Source: Microvirga makkahensis
Lineage (GTDB): Bacteria; Pseudomonadota; Alphaproteobacteria; Rhizobiales; Beijerinckiaceae
Assembly (NCBI RefSeq): GCF_009830105.1
Contig: NZ_WURB01000023.1
Span: 1 to 64,000 of the forward strand
DNA: 64,000 bases
Reading direction: 5' to 3'
Shown here: positions 1 through 8,313 of the stretch, piece after piece
Layout: every line of letters starts with the position of its first letter
How positions within the stretch are numbered: the stretch's first letter is position 1
The notes under the pieces: generated by a model
Database searches by the model: none
What the model was told of the DNA's origin: nothing
Seen by the model: the letters and a program-made list of their open reading frames with translations, nothing else
Made by a program: the position numbers and the translations under genes

Positions 1-2
1 CA

Positions 3-1136
3 AAACTGCATTACGACGGCTCGAAGGTCGCGGTTGGCAACATCGCAAACGCGTTGCTCTACAAAGGCGATTCGCGTTCGCTCATCGAGAACGCCGTCGG
101 CGGCTCGGGCAACGACACCCTCACCGGAAATGATGCGGCCAACACGCTCAAGGGCGGGGTCGGCAATGACCGACTTGCCGGCGGAAATGGCGACGACGTC
201 CTGGATGGCGGCATGGGAACAGATACCGTTGTATTCAGCGGACTACGCTCGAACTACAGCGTCTCGAAGCTCTCGGACGGATCGTTCCAGGTCACGGATC
301 TGCGCTCGGGCACACCGGACGGCAAGGACAGCGTCTGCGGCACTGAGTGGTTCCAGTTCTCGGACAAAACCTACTCCCTGGCGGATATCAGCGGCAGTGC
401 GGCTGCCCCGCAAAGTCTGACTCTTACCGGAACCGACAGCAGCGATACGCTGTCGGGCGATGTCGGTAACGATAAGCTTTATGGAAAGGGCGGCAACGAC
501 AAACTCGATGGCCTCGAGGGCAATGACATTCTGATCGGCGGCGCCGGCCGTGATTACCTCAGCGGCGGTGCTGGGTTCGACTATGCCAGTTACGCGACCG
601 CCACGGCGGGTGTGCTGGCGGATCTGATGTATGCGTCCAAGAACAGCAGCGACGCGTATGGTGACACCTATTCCAGCATCGAAGGTCTCATCGGCAGCAA
701 TCATGGAGACTCTCTCCGCGGCAGTGATGCAGCCAACGTGATCCGGGGTGGCACGGGCAATGATTCCCTTTCCGGGCGCGGCGGCAACGATGTGCTGCGT
801 GGCGACGGTGGTGCCGATGTCCTGTCCGGCGGGGCGGGCGCGGATGTGTTCGATTTCAACTCCATCAAGGATTCGATGCCAAGCGCTCCTGACACGATCA
901 GGGACTTCGTGAGCGGGGCTGATCATATCGACCTGCGCACCATCGACGCGAACAGCAAGCTGTCTGGTGATCAGGCCTTTGTCTTCATCGGCAGCAAGGC
1001 ATTCAGCGGCCAAGCGGGTCAGCTGAAGTTCAGCAGTAGCGTCCTGTCCGGCGACATCAACGGTGACAAGGTCGCCGACTTCCAGATCAAGGTCTCAGGT
1101 GTATCAGCCCTTGCCACTGGCGACTTCTACCTCTGA
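3..1136 (+). CDS. RTX calcium-binding protein, C-terminal part of a serralysin-like (peptidase M10) exoprotein; 5' end outside window
   Basis: The reading frame is open from the left edge, so about 377 C-terminal residues of a longer protein are seen. Glycine/aspartate-rich nonapeptide repeats of the GGxGxDxLx type occur in three blocks (near residues 33-70, 140-185 and 235-275); in known RTX proteins these bind calcium and fold into beta-rolls after type I secretion. The last ~100 residues (DVFDF..., DTIRDFVSGADHIDLR, ...DINGDKVADFQIKV, ending in FYL) match the peptidase M10 serralysin C-terminal domain that carries the uncleaved secretion signal. The zinc protease domain (HExxHxxGxxH) would lie before position 1 and cannot be confirmed, so a non-proteolytic RTX protein remains possible. 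Confidence 0.85.
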   Translation, partial: KLHYDGSKVAVGNIANALLYKGDSRSLIENAVGGSGNDTLTGNDAANTLKGGVGNDRLAGGNGDDVLDGGMGTDTVVFSGLRSNYSVSKLSDGSFQVTDLRSGTPDGKDSVCGTEWFQFSDKTYSLADISGSAAAPQSLTLTGTDSSDTLSGDVGNDKLYGKGGNDKLDGLEGNDILIGGAGRDYLSGGAGFDYASYATATAGVLADLMYASKNSSDAYGDTYSSIEGLIGSNHGDSLRGSDAANVIRGGTGNDSLSGRGGNDVLRGDGGADVLSGGAGADVFDFNSIKDSMPSAPDTIRDFVSGADHIDLRTIDANSKLSGDQAFVFIGSKAFSGQAGQLKFSSSVLSGDINGDKVADFQIKVSGVSALATGDFYL

Positions 1137-1157
1137 GAGGGCGACAAGGAGGGCACA

Positions 1158-1385
1158 ATGAGCGACTGGGTCGATTTTGAACAGTGGAAGGACTGCGCTC
1201 GAATGGAGCGGCCCGGCTTTGTGTTGGAAGTGAGGAATGCGGCGGGTCAGAGCCTGTTCACACCCTGCACGCATTTTCTGCAGACGCCCTGGGACTGGAC
1301 ATCAGCCCCGGTGCAATTCCGGCTTGTGCAAGAGTCCAAGCCGAGCCACTCGGCACCGATCCCAAAGCCGCAGAACAAGTCTTGA
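1158..1385 (+). CDS. Small protein of unknown function downstream of the RTX gene
   Basis: A 75-residue frame begins 21 bases after the RTX stop codon with a strong ribosome-binding site (aaggagg at 1146-1152, 5 bases before ATG), which is the main argument that it is translated. The product is rich in Trp, Phe and Pro, contains two cysteines, and has no signal peptide or membrane segment. I do not recognise a family. The position behind a secreted RTX protein suggests co-transcription and a helper or immunity-like cytosolic role, but that is inference only. Confidence 0.55.
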   Translation: MSDWVDFEQWKDCARMERPGFVLEVRNAAGQSLFTPCTHFLQTPWDWTSAPVQFRLVQESKPSHSAPIPKPQNKS

Positions 1386-1606
1386 TACGCTTGGCTCGCA
1401 TGGAGCTATGTTTGCCGCTTGTTGTGCGCCTGCTCTGAGCTCGAGCAAGTGCCTTTCGCGGCAGAACTCTTTATATATCCGATCTTATGCTCGCGGCCTC
1501 CAGAACCAGCTTACTCTACGCGGAGGGGGCAAAGGCGACACTATCTCGAAGCAAGTCTACCGCCTGCCCCCTAGCTTCAGTGGAGCAGCGGGTTGTGCCT
1601 TGGATT

Positions 1607-2188
1607 CTACTCGGCAATTCCCTTGCCTAGCAGGCGGTTGACCGCTTGGACGATCCGCTCGCGCTCCTCCTCCGAGAAGGGACTGAGGCCGTGCATTTCC
1701 AGGCTGTTCAGGCCCTCAATGGCCAGCCAGCCCAGAAGCGCCGCATCCAGATCGTCCGAGGTGGCCTTCAGGGTCTCCAAAGTTTCCCTGATGACCTCGC
1801 GGACAGGCTCAAGCAGGCGCGGGTTCTCGGCGGAGGCAGCTAGCATGCCATTGGCGACCTTCTTCATCTCGCCCTCGCGAAGTTTGCGCAGGGCCGCCGT
1901 GCACAGGCGCGCCTCCAGGTTGCGGCCGGGCTCGGCCTGAGATCGGAGCGCTTCCCGCTCTCCCGAAACCTCGTCGATCATGCGCTGGATCATGCCCTGC
2001 AGCAGCGCTTCCTTGGTGGGAAAGTTGTAGAGAAGCCCGCCCTTGCTGAGGCCCGAGCGCTCGGCCACGGCATCGAGCGTCAGCCGCCCTGATCCGATCT
2101 CGCTCACGAGTTCCGCGGCCGCGTTGAGAATTCTCTCACGGGAACTCTTGCGGCCTCGAACACATCCTGCCATTCGCGATTTTTGCAC
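1607..2188 (-). CDS. TetR/AcrR family transcriptional regulator
   Basis: 193 residues, normal for TetR repressors. The N-terminal helix-turn-helix spans roughly residues 14-62 (RERILNAAAELV ... LTLDAVAERSGLSKGGLLYNF), with the typical tyrosine-phenylalanine pair at the end of the recognition helix. The remaining all-helical part is the ligand/dimer domain, whose inducer cannot be predicted. The gene stands alone: the upstream 268 bp (2189-2456) separates it from the histidine kinase on the same strand. The start could also be Met6 (2173). TetR proteins usually repress themselves and a neighbour; no divergent partner is present here, so the target is unknown. Confidence 0.85.
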   Translation of the reverse strand: MQKSRMAGCVRGRKSSRERILNAAAELVSEIGSGRLTLDAVAERSGLSKGGLLYNFPTKEALLQGMIQRMIDEVSGEREALRSQAEPGRNLEARLCTAALRKLREGEMKKVANGMLAASAENPRLLEPVREVIRETLETLKATSDDLDAALLGWLAIEGLNSLEMHGLSPFSEEERERIVQAVNRLLGKGIAE

Positions 2189-2456
2189 TAAACCATCCAG
2201 ATGGAAATACGTCTACCATACCAGTGTCACTCCAATAGACGTGGAGAGGAGGACATTGTCGGGCCTGAAAGCTTCGCGGCTCTGTCTGCTGAACATTAGC
2301 GCTAAGCCGACCCTAGCATGCTCCCAATCGCCACACTATTCGAGCGGCTCATCGCTTTCTGCGCAAAGCCTTGAGGACAATGAGCGACACTCCTCCCTGT
2401 TCGATCCCGACTGACAAATTGGCTTCATATCCGAAGGCGATCCGACGCTGAGAAGG

Positions 2457-4820
2457 CTACCCGGTGTCCGACGTGGAGCACCGGACATAAGGCAGCGGAG
2501 CGTCGACCGAGCAAACGAGGCCCTCAGGGGCGTACTCGATTCGCACCTCGCCATTGAGGTCGTGAGCCAGGCTGCGTTCGATCAGGCGTGAACCAAAGCC
2601 TTTGTGGGACGGGGGCTTGACCACCGGACCACCCTTCTCCTCCCACCGCAGCAGCAGGAGAGCCGGGATCTCTGTAGGGTCCACCATCCAGCTCAAGTGA
2701 ACCTCTCCTGACTCATCAGAGAGCGCTCCATACTTCGCCGCATTGGTTGCCAGTTCATGGATTGCCATGGAGAGGGCAAGCGCCATTCTCGGGACGAGGT
2801 GAACCTTGCTCCCCCGCCACTGGATCCGGTTTCGATTGTCGTTGTCCTGGTAGGGCTCGAGCACGTCAGAGACGATGTCGTGCAGCGAGGCGCCTTCCCA
2901 ATTCTCCCGGGTGAGCACATCGTGGGCGCGGGAGAGGGCGAACAGACGGTTTTCCACGGCCTCTCGGGTCTCGCGCTGCGCCTCCGAAGTGCGCAACGTC
3001 TGGCTAACGATGGACTGCACGGTCGCCAGGGTGTTCTTCACGCGGTGGTTCAGCTCGTGGATGAGCAACTCGCGGTGTTCCTCGGCCTTCCTGCGCTCGC
3101 TGATGTCCCGCACGACGCGGATTCCGTACAGAGGCTGACCGGCCGCATCATCGACCCGGGAGGCCGCCACCTCCACCCATACCGCATGGCCATTCTTGTG
3201 GAGGTAGCGCTTCTCAAGGACGTAGGTATCTAGCTTGCCCAGCATCTGCCGAGCGAACTGCGCCAGGTCTGCCTCACGGTCCTCAGGATGGGTCACTCCC
3301 CAGAAGGTCTGCCCGAGCAGTTCCTCTTGGCTGAAGCCCGTGATGGCGCAGAGCTGCTCGTTCACGCGCAGGAAATGCCCGCTCCGGTCGACCTCGCCGA
3401 TGCCCACGAAGGCATGATCGTAAGTGGCGCGCAGCCTCTGTTCGTTCTCGCGCAGCGTCGCCTCGGCCCGCCTGCGGTCGGTCAGGTCGCGCAGGTACGC
3501 CGTGAAGTGCGGACGGCCGGCGAGATTGATCGCGGTGATCGTCAGCTCGGCCGGGAACCGCGCGCCGTCGGCCCGCTGCGCCTCCAGCTCGACGCGCCGT
3601 CCGAGCACCGGCCCATGGCCTGTGGTCAGGTAGCGAGCCATGCCGCGGTGATGCTGCTCCCTCAGCTCGGGCGGGATGATGAGATCGGCCAAGTCCCGGC
3701 CGAGTGCCGCCTCCCGAGCATACCCGAAGGTGCGCTCGGCAGCAGGATTCCATTCGATGACGCGGCTGTCCTCCGTCACCGTCACGACGCAATCGAGCGC
3801 AGCCGCCACGATCGCGCTCTTCAGGGCTTCGCTGTCGCGCAGCTCCTTCTCGATGCGGGCCCGCTCGACCGCGTCCCAGGTTCGCTGGGCGACCCGCTCG
3901 ACCAGTCGCACCTCCGAGGCGGTCCAGTGGCGCGGTGTCGCCTCGTGCACGTAGAGGAGGGCCCTGAACTTCCTGTCCTTGACCAAGGGAGTCACGATCA
4001 GGGAGCGGCAACTGATGCCGGCCCAGGTCGACACGTAGGCCTCGTGCCTGGTGCGTGGGTCGCTGAGGCAATCCGCGACGACCACGGTGCGCCCAGCCCG
4101 TAACTCGGCGATCACCGCCGGGCCGAACGCATCGAGAATGCGGGTCTCGCCCGCAAGGCTCGCCACGGAAGGATCTCGGGTCCAGTCCTGCTCGACCGAG
4201 ACCATTTGCTCCGTGTCGTCCATCTCGCCGTACCCGGCGCGGCCTGCGGCGATATGGGTGCCAAGCGCCTCCGCGGCCGCTAGAGCCGCCGCCCGCGGCT
4301 CGGACAGGCCGCTCAGGCGTTCGCTCAGCTCGACGTGGAAGTTGGCCCGGCGGTCGGCCTGGACCTTGTCAGTGGTCTCGGTGCAGGAACAGAACATGCC
4401 GGCGACGGCGCCGTCCTCCGTGCGGATCGGCGAGTAGGAGAACGTGTACCAGGTGTCCTCCGGAAAGCCGTGGCGTTCCATGACGAGGTGCATGTTCTCA
4501 TGGAACGTCGCTTCCCCTGCCATGGCCTTGGCAACGAGCGGTCCGACATCGTGCCAGATCTCGGCCCAGACCTCCCTAAAGGGACGGCCGAGCGCGCGCG
4601 GGTGCTTCGATCCCAGGATCGGGGCGTAGGCATCGTTGTAGAGGAAGGCGAGCTCCGGTCCCCAGGCGATGAACATCGGGAACTTGGAGGTTAGTACAAG
4701 GCTCGCGGCGGTGCGAAGCGACGGCGGCCAGGTGTCGGGGGATCCGAGCGGTGACGTCGACCAGTCATGGGTGCGCATGAGGACGCCCGTTTCGCTGCCA
4801 TCGGCAAGGGAGGGTTGCAA
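2457..4820 (-). CDS. PAS/GAF-domain sensor histidine kinase of the HWE family
   Basis: 787 residues without membrane segments, so a cytosolic sensor. Order: N-terminal PAS-like domain (residues ~12-130), a GAF-like domain (~165-320), two further PAS domains (~330-455 and ~460-575, each ending in a PAC-type RDxxxRR motif), then the kinase core. The phospho-acceptor motif ELNHRVKNTLA near residue 588 and the WEE triplet in LLRWEEKGGP near the C-terminus are the defining signatures of HWE kinases, common in Rhizobiales and often light- or redox-responsive. None of the PAS domains shows the LOV cysteine motif NCRFLQ, so a flavin-cysteine photosensor is unlikely. No response regulator lies next to it, so it is an orphan kinase. 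Confidence 0.88.
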   Translation of the reverse strand: MQPSLADGSETGVLMRTHDWSTSPLGSPDTWPPSLRTAASLVLTSKFPMFIAWGPELAFLYNDAYAPILGSKHPRALGRPFREVWAEIWHDVGPLVAKAMAGEATFHENMHLVMERHGFPEDTWYTFSYSPIRTEDGAVAGMFCSCTETTDKVQADRRANFHVELSERLSGLSEPRAAALAAAEALGTHIAAGRAGYGEMDDTEQMVSVEQDWTRDPSVASLAGETRILDAFGPAVIAELRAGRTVVVADCLSDPRTRHEAYVSTWAGISCRSLIVTPLVKDRKFRALLYVHEATPRHWTASEVRLVERVAQRTWDAVERARIEKELRDSEALKSAIVAAALDCVVTVTEDSRVIEWNPAAERTFGYAREAALGRDLADLIIPPELREQHHRGMARYLTTGHGPVLGRRVELEAQRADGARFPAELTITAINLAGRPHFTAYLRDLTDRRRAEATLRENEQRLRATYDHAFVGIGEVDRSGHFLRVNEQLCAITGFSQEELLGQTFWGVTHPEDREADLAQFARQMLGKLDTYVLEKRYLHKNGHAVWVEVAASRVDDAAGQPLYGIRVVRDISERRKAEEHRELLIHELNHRVKNTLATVQSIVSQTLRTSEAQRETREAVENRLFALSRAHDVLTRENWEGASLHDIVSDVLEPYQDNDNRNRIQWRGSKVHLVPRMALALSMAIHELATNAAKYGALSDESGEVHLSWMVDPTEIPALLLLRWEEKGGPVVKPPSHKGFGSRLIERSLAHDLNGEVRIEYAPEGLVCSVDAPLPYVRCSTSDTG

Positions 4821-5123
4821 GGGCGACTCCCGGCTAGCACGCGACGGAGGCGTTGGCAGCGTGCTGCGGCCGTGGATCGAGGAGGGGCTGGAACTTGGGC
4901 GGGAGAGGCAAGGAGCGGACTTCCGGATAAGCTTCGGGTAAGGAAGATAGGGATACGATTATTCTGTTCACTCGTCAGTATAGGAAGCGCTGTCGAAAGG
5001 ATCTGTTTGTCATGGAAATAGGTCCAATGGACAAGGCGATGCAGCGGCATTCGATGGTAGAGCGCGAAGTTCGAGGAATACCGCGCCATGGCACGGGGAC
5101 CTGAGCAGGCTCCCGGCACGGGT
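4821..5123. other. Intergenic region, no gene recognised
   Basis: About 300 bp between the histidine-kinase start and the folK stop (both minus strand). It must hold the kinase promoter. I see no frame with a family signature, no tRNA and no strong terminator hairpin. Confidence 0.5.
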
Positions 5124-5597
5124 TCAGGGAAGCTTGGCAATGCCATTAGCGCTTACATTGGCAAGCATGTCGGCAACGCTTCTGCCGCCTACGTTCAGCT
5201 CAGGAGCGATCTCGGCCAGCGGCAGGAGGACGAAAGCGCGCTCCGCCACATAGGGGTGGGGCAGCGTCAGGGTAGGGGTGCCCACCTGAAGATCGTCGTA
5301 GGTGATGATATCGATGTCGATGACCCGTGGTCCCCACCTGACCTCCCGGACCCGTCCGAGTTCGCGCTCCACACGAAGGCACAGGGCCAGAAGGTCACCA
5401 GGTGTGAGATCCGTCTCGGCCACCGCACAGGCATTGACAAACCAATCCTGATCGATGGAGCCCCATGGCTCCGTGCGGTAGTCTGCGGAGCAGGCGACAA
5501 TCCGTGCTCCGCCTTGATCGAGAGCAGCGAGTGCTTTGGCGATGTTGTCGCGCTTGTTACCCAGATTGCTGCCGAGGCTGAGCGCGATCCTAGCCAT
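5124..5597 (-). CDS. folK: 2-amino-4-hydroxy-6-hydroxymethyldihydropteridine diphosphokinase
   Basis: 157 residues from the Met that directly precedes ARIALSLGSNLGNK, the conserved HPPK start; the frame extends nine codons upstream but without family similarity. HPPK transfers pyrophosphate from ATP to 6-hydroxymethyl-7,8-dihydropterin in folate synthesis. The motifs WFVNACAV, RWGPRVIDIDIITYDD (metal- and ATP-binding acids) and LPHPYVAERAFVLLPL are all present. It is the last gene of folP-folB-folK, overlapping folB by 8 bp, so the three steps around HMDP are translated together. Confidence 0.95.
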   Translation of the reverse strand: MARIALSLGSNLGNKRDNIAKALAALDQGGARIVACSADYRTEPWGSIDQDWFVNACAVAETDLTPGDLLALCLRVERELGRVREVRWGPRVIDIDIITYDDLQVGTPTLTLPHPYVAERAFVLLPLAEIAPELNVGGRSVADMLANVSANGIAKLP

Positions 5598-5958
5598 CGC
5601 GCGATCGCCTGATCTCAACCACAACGCCGTCGAGGATGAAAGGAACCGGAGCCTCAGGCTTCTCGACCCGCACGGTCACGGACGCAACCTGCGGGAAACC
5701 ACTGAGTACGCTGGTGGCGATGGCCTCAGCCAAGCCCTCGATGATGTGGAAGCGGCGGGTGGTGCCGATATCATGAACCAGCTTAGCGAGGCTCGCATAG
5801 CAGACCGTTTGCCGATAATCGTCTGACTGCCCGGCGGGCCTCAGATCAAGCGAGCAGGTCAGACTGACATAAAAGCGCTGCCCCATGCGCGCCTCTTCGG
5901 CGTGAACGCCATGGTGAGCATAGAGCGCCAGACGGGAGAGCATGATCGTGTCGCTCAT
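5590..5958 (-). CDS. folB: Dihydroneopterin aldolase
   Basis: 122 residues, the normal FolB length. Converts 7,8-dihydroneopterin to 6-hydroxymethyl-7,8-dihydropterin and glycolaldehyde in the cytosol. The family pattern is visible: LYAHHGVHAEEARMGQRFYVSL near the N-terminus (Glu of the pterin pocket), DYRQTVCYASLA in the middle, and VEKPEAPVPFILDGVVVEI at the end with the catalytic-site Lys. It overlaps folP by 4 bp upstream and folK by 8 bp downstream, showing one operon. Confidence 0.95.
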   Translation of the reverse strand: MSDTIMLSRLALYAHHGVHAEEARMGQRFYVSLTCSLDLRPAGQSDDYRQTVCYASLAKLVHDIGTTRRFHIIEGLAEAIATSVLSGFPQVASVTVRVEKPEAPVPFILDGVVVEIRRSRDG

Positions 5959-6770
5959 GGCAGTTTCCTCAGCAGGATGTCAGCTACCCGGCAGGCCTCG
6001 ACATGAGCTCTAACGTCGTGAACCCGAACGATGTCGGCGCCGCGGCTCACGGCCGCCACATGCGCTCCCAAGGTGCCGAAGAACCGATCCCGCGGCGGAA
6101 CCTGGGGATCATAGAAACGGCTCAGGACTGACTTGCGGGAAGCACCTACCAGCACGGGAAAGCCCAACGCCCTCAGGTCCGGCAGCCGGCGGAGGGCCTC
6201 AAGGTTCTGATCGGCCGTCTTGCCGAAGCCGATGCCGGGATCAAGGATCAACCGTGCATCCGGAATGCCAGCCTGGCGGGCCAGAGCCAGCGAGCGGTCG
6301 AAGAAGCGCAGCATGTCAGTCATGATGTCGAGCGAGGCATCGACCTCAGCCCGGTTGTGCATCACGACCGCGAAGGCCTCGTGCTCCGCCACGACCGCTG
6401 CCATCTTGGGATCACGCTGAAGGCCCCAAATGTCGTTCACGATCCTTGCCCCTGCCGCGAGGGCGGCTCGGGCGGTGGATGCCCGATAGGTGTCGATGGA
6501 GATCGGCACCGTCACGACAGGAGCAAGATCACGGATGACCGGCAGGATTCGCCGCTGCTCCTCCTCGGCTCCGACCGGTGTATGGCCCGGGCGCGTGGAT
6601 TCCCCGCCAATGTCGATGATGTCGGCGCCCGTCTGCTCCATCTCTTGGGCATGCTTGACCGCAGCGGCATGATCGCTGAACAGGCCGCCATCGGAGAATG
6701 AGTCGGGCGTGACGTTCAGAATACCCATGATCAAGGTACGTGTGCCGAGGTCGTTCAGGATCGCAGTCAT
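5955..6770 (-). CDS. folP: Dihydropteroate synthase
   Basis: 271 residues from the ATG at 6770; a longer frame exists but its first 38 residues have no family match. Condenses 6-hydroxymethyldihydropterin pyrophosphate with p-aminobenzoate; the sulfonamide target. Signatures: MGILNVTPDSFSDGG, GGESTRPG, DIWGLQRD, LDPGIGFGKT and GASRKS, with the closing RVHDV. First gene of the folP-folB-folK operon. The ribosome-binding site (gaag about 7 bases before ATG) is weak. Confidence 0.95.
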   Translation of the reverse strand: MTAILNDLGTRTLIMGILNVTPDSFSDGGLFSDHAAAVKHAQEMEQTGADIIDIGGESTRPGHTPVGAEEEQRRILPVIRDLAPVVTVPISIDTYRASTARAALAAGARIVNDIWGLQRDPKMAAVVAEHEAFAVVMHNRAEVDASLDIMTDMLRFFDRSLALARQAGIPDARLILDPGIGFGKTADQNLEALRRLPDLRALGFPVLVGASRKSVLSRFYDPQVPPRDRFFGTLGAHVAAVSRGADIVRVHDVRAHVEACRVADILLRKLP

Positions 6771-6981
6771 GGCTTTCTTCAGGTCAGAACGGGTCTCCTT
6801 CTGTCGCGGTTTGCACGAGAAGTCGAGATCTCGTCTGTAAGAGGGGGCGGATCCGTGGGGTGGAATTGGCCGCCTCCACCGCACGCTCTCGGCAATCAGC
6901 GACTTCGGACATCGCGTTCCTCAGCAGCCTGGTTGGATCTCTGTCCGGCTCGGAGGAGACACATGGTGGAAAGCATTCTCA

Positions 6982-7010
6982 TTGACATCCGCGTATGTGT
7001 TGTCCTTTAT
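6982..7010 (+). promoter_or_regulatory. Candidate housekeeping promoter of the queuosine operon
   Basis: A perfect -35 hexamer TTGACA (6982-6987) is followed after 17 bases by CTTTAT (7005-7010), five of six bases matching the alphaproteobacterial -10 form CTATAT. Transcription would start near 7017, giving about 80 nt of leader before the preQ1 aptamer. No gene overlaps this spot. Prediction from sequence only. Confidence 0.5.
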
Positions 7011-7098
7011 GCCGCGCAGAAGCGGATTGGGTAAGCATTTGGTGAGTTCTGTGCTTATCTGTTCCGTCCGTTTTACGTTCATCGGCACGCAAGCCGAT

Positions 7099-7129
7099 CC
7101 GGTCGCAGCCTACCCGGTCAAAACAAGGA
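7099..7129 (+). promoter_or_regulatory. PreQ1-I riboswitch
   Basis: The stretch reads CCGG (7099-7102), loop TCGCAGCCTAC, CCGG (7114-7117), then TCAAAACAAGG. The four-base P1 helix, the loop core TCGCAG, the preQ1-recognising C just before the 3' P1 strand (C7113) and the A-rich tail AAAACAAGG that folds back as an H-type pseudoknot all match the known preQ1-I aptamer, in particular the short Thermoanaerobacter tengcongensis form. The tail AAGGA is at the same time the Shine-Dalgarno of the GTG start at 7136, so control is most likely translational: preQ1 binding hides the ribosome site. It sits in front of queuosine-precursor genes, the expected target. Confidence 0.87.
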
Positions 7130-7135
7130 ACCCTG

Positions 7136-7303
7136 GTGAACACCATCGTCATCTGTTCCGGCGGACTTCATTCCGTCACGCTCGCGCACAAATCCGCCGC
7201 GGAGCGAACCCTCACGAGCCTCAGCTCGTCTCACGACGTCGTTCGTATCTCCACCGTAGGACGCCTCTCGACCAGATCGGCTCCGACTGCAGGTGCAGTG
7301 TAA
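7136..7303 (+). pseudogene. Truncated queC remnant (55 codons), now a riboswitch-gated leader ORF in front of queE
   Basis: A GTG start 6 bases after the riboswitch Shine-Dalgarno opens a 55-residue frame. Its first ~27 residues (MNTIVICSGGLHSVTLAHK SAAERTL...) are plainly the N-terminus of the QueC type that begins MKTIVVCSGGLDSVSLAHK. The ATP-pyrophosphatase loop SGGLDS is changed to SGGLHS, losing the conserved Asp, and similarity stops after about residue 30. The remaining 25 codons are unrelated and about 170 residues of QueC, including the zinc-binding cysteines, are missing. The frame stays open and stops with TAA immediately before the queE ATG (TAAATG). Inference: a dead gene start kept because it carries riboswitch control into queE by translational coupling. 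Confidence 0.75.
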
Positions 7304-7936
7304 ATGAGCTACGCAGTCAAAGAGATCTTCCTGACGCTTCAGGGCGAAGGCGCTCACGCCGGCCGAACCGCCGTCTTCTGCCGCTTTGCCGGTTGCAACC
7401 TCTGGTCAGGACGAGAGAGCGATCGGGCTGCGGCGGCCTGCCGTTTTTGCGACACAGATTTCGTGGGCACCGACGGCACCTTCGGTGGCCGCTATGCCAC
7501 TGCCGCCGACCTGTGCCGGCGCATCGAGGAGCTTTGGGGACCAGGGACCGATCATCGGCTGGTCGTGCTGACGGGAGGCGAGCCTCTGCTCCAGGTTGAC
7601 GCAGCTCTCATCGATGAGCTCCACCGCCGCTCCTTCACAATCGCGGTCGAGACGAACGGCACAGTCGAGCCGCCGCCGGGCCTCGATTGGATTTGCGTCA
7701 GCCCGAAGGGCAGCACCGAGCTCAGGATTCGGACCGGCCACGAGCTGAAGCTTGTCTTCCCGCAGGAGGATGCCTTGCCCGAGCGGTTTGCCTCCTTGCT
7801 GTTCGAGCGGTTCTCGCTGCAGCCGATGGATGGACCGGATCAGGTCGCGAACACGGCGCGAGCCGTCGAGTATTGCCTGGCTCACCCGCAATGGCGGCTG
7901 AGCCTCCAAACCCATAAGTATTTAGGAATCCGCTGA
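7304..7936 (+). CDS. queE: 7-carboxy-7-deazaguanine synthase (radical SAM)
   Basis: 210 residues. QueE converts 6-carboxytetrahydropterin to 7-carboxy-7-deazaguanine with S-adenosylmethionine and an iron-sulfur cluster. The N-terminus YAVKEIFLTLQGEG is diagnostic. Cluster cysteines are C31, C46 and C49, giving the C-x14-C-x2-C spacing of the proteobacterial QueE subgroup rather than the classic CxxxCxxC. LTGGEPLLQ, VETNGT and VSPK follow. Start ATG lies directly behind the stop of the queC stump; it has only a weak Shine-Dalgarno (aggtg), which favours translational coupling. Its TGA overlaps the queD ATG. Confidence 0.94.
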   Translation: MSYAVKEIFLTLQGEGAHAGRTAVFCRFAGCNLWSGRESDRAAAACRFCDTDFVGTDGTFGGRYATAADLCRRIEELWGPGTDHRLVVLTGGEPLLQVDAALIDELHRRSFTIAVETNGTVEPPPGLDWICVSPKGSTELRIRTGHELKLVFPQEDALPERFASLLFERFSLQPMDGPDQVANTARAVEYCLAHPQWRLSLQTHKYLGIR

Positions 7937-8313
7937 TGTGGGAACTCACCAAGTCGTTTAACTTCGAAGCTGCCCATACACTGACCGGCACCACGCTCGG
8001 GCCAGCTAGCGAGGAGATCCATGGCCACTCCTTCCGGGCCGAGGTCGCCGTGCGCGGACTGCCCGATCCCCAAACGGGCATGCTGATCGACCTGGGCCTG
8101 CTCGAGGGCAAGCTCGCTGAGATGCGTCGGACGCTTGATCACAAGTTCCTCAACCGTATCGAGGGGCTGGAGCGGCCGACTTTGGAGAACATCACCCGGT
8201 TCATTTTCGAGCGGGTCCAGCATATCGGACCTATCGCAAGGGTGACGATCTACCGCGATAGCTGCGGCGAAACCTGCACCTACTACGCGCCGGTTGACCA
8301 TGACCGCCGCTGA
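7936..8313 (+). CDS. queD: 6-carboxy-5,6,7,8-tetrahydropterin synthase family protein
   Basis: 125 residues, COG0720 fold. Produces 6-carboxytetrahydropterin from dihydroneopterin triphosphate, the step before QueE. Zinc ligands are H14, H29 and H31 (AAH...IHGH). Odd: the usual catalytic cysteine four residues before HGH (CxxxHGH) is Ser25 here, while a C-x3-C pair (C110, C114 in [11 protein letters not shown]) sits at the C-terminus. Similar relatives in alphaproteobacteria share this pattern as far as I recall, so it may be a QueD subfamily with a relocated nucleophile. Start and stop overlap neighbours, so it belongs to the operon. Confidence 0.88.
   Translation: MWELTKSFNFEAAHTLTGTTLGPASEEIHGHSFRAEVAVRGLPDPQTGMLIDLGLLEGKLAEMRRTLDHKFLNRIEGLERPTLENITRFIFERVQHIGPIARVTIYRDSCGETCTYYAPVDHDRR

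Noticed and set aside
243..1013. Long open frame on the minus strand opposite the RTX gene
   Set aside because: High-GC antisense shadow: no ribosome-binding site, no family motif, composition mirrors the glycine/aspartate repeats of the RTX protein.
3283..4103. Long frames on both strands inside the histidine-kinase gene
   Set aside because: Arg/Pro/Gly-rich translations typical of frame shadows; the kinase frame explains the region fully.
6982..7599. 205-codon plus-strand frame covering the promoter, riboswitch and queE start
   Set aside because: Runs out of phase through queE and is Arg-rich; the riboswitch, stump and queE account for the sequence.
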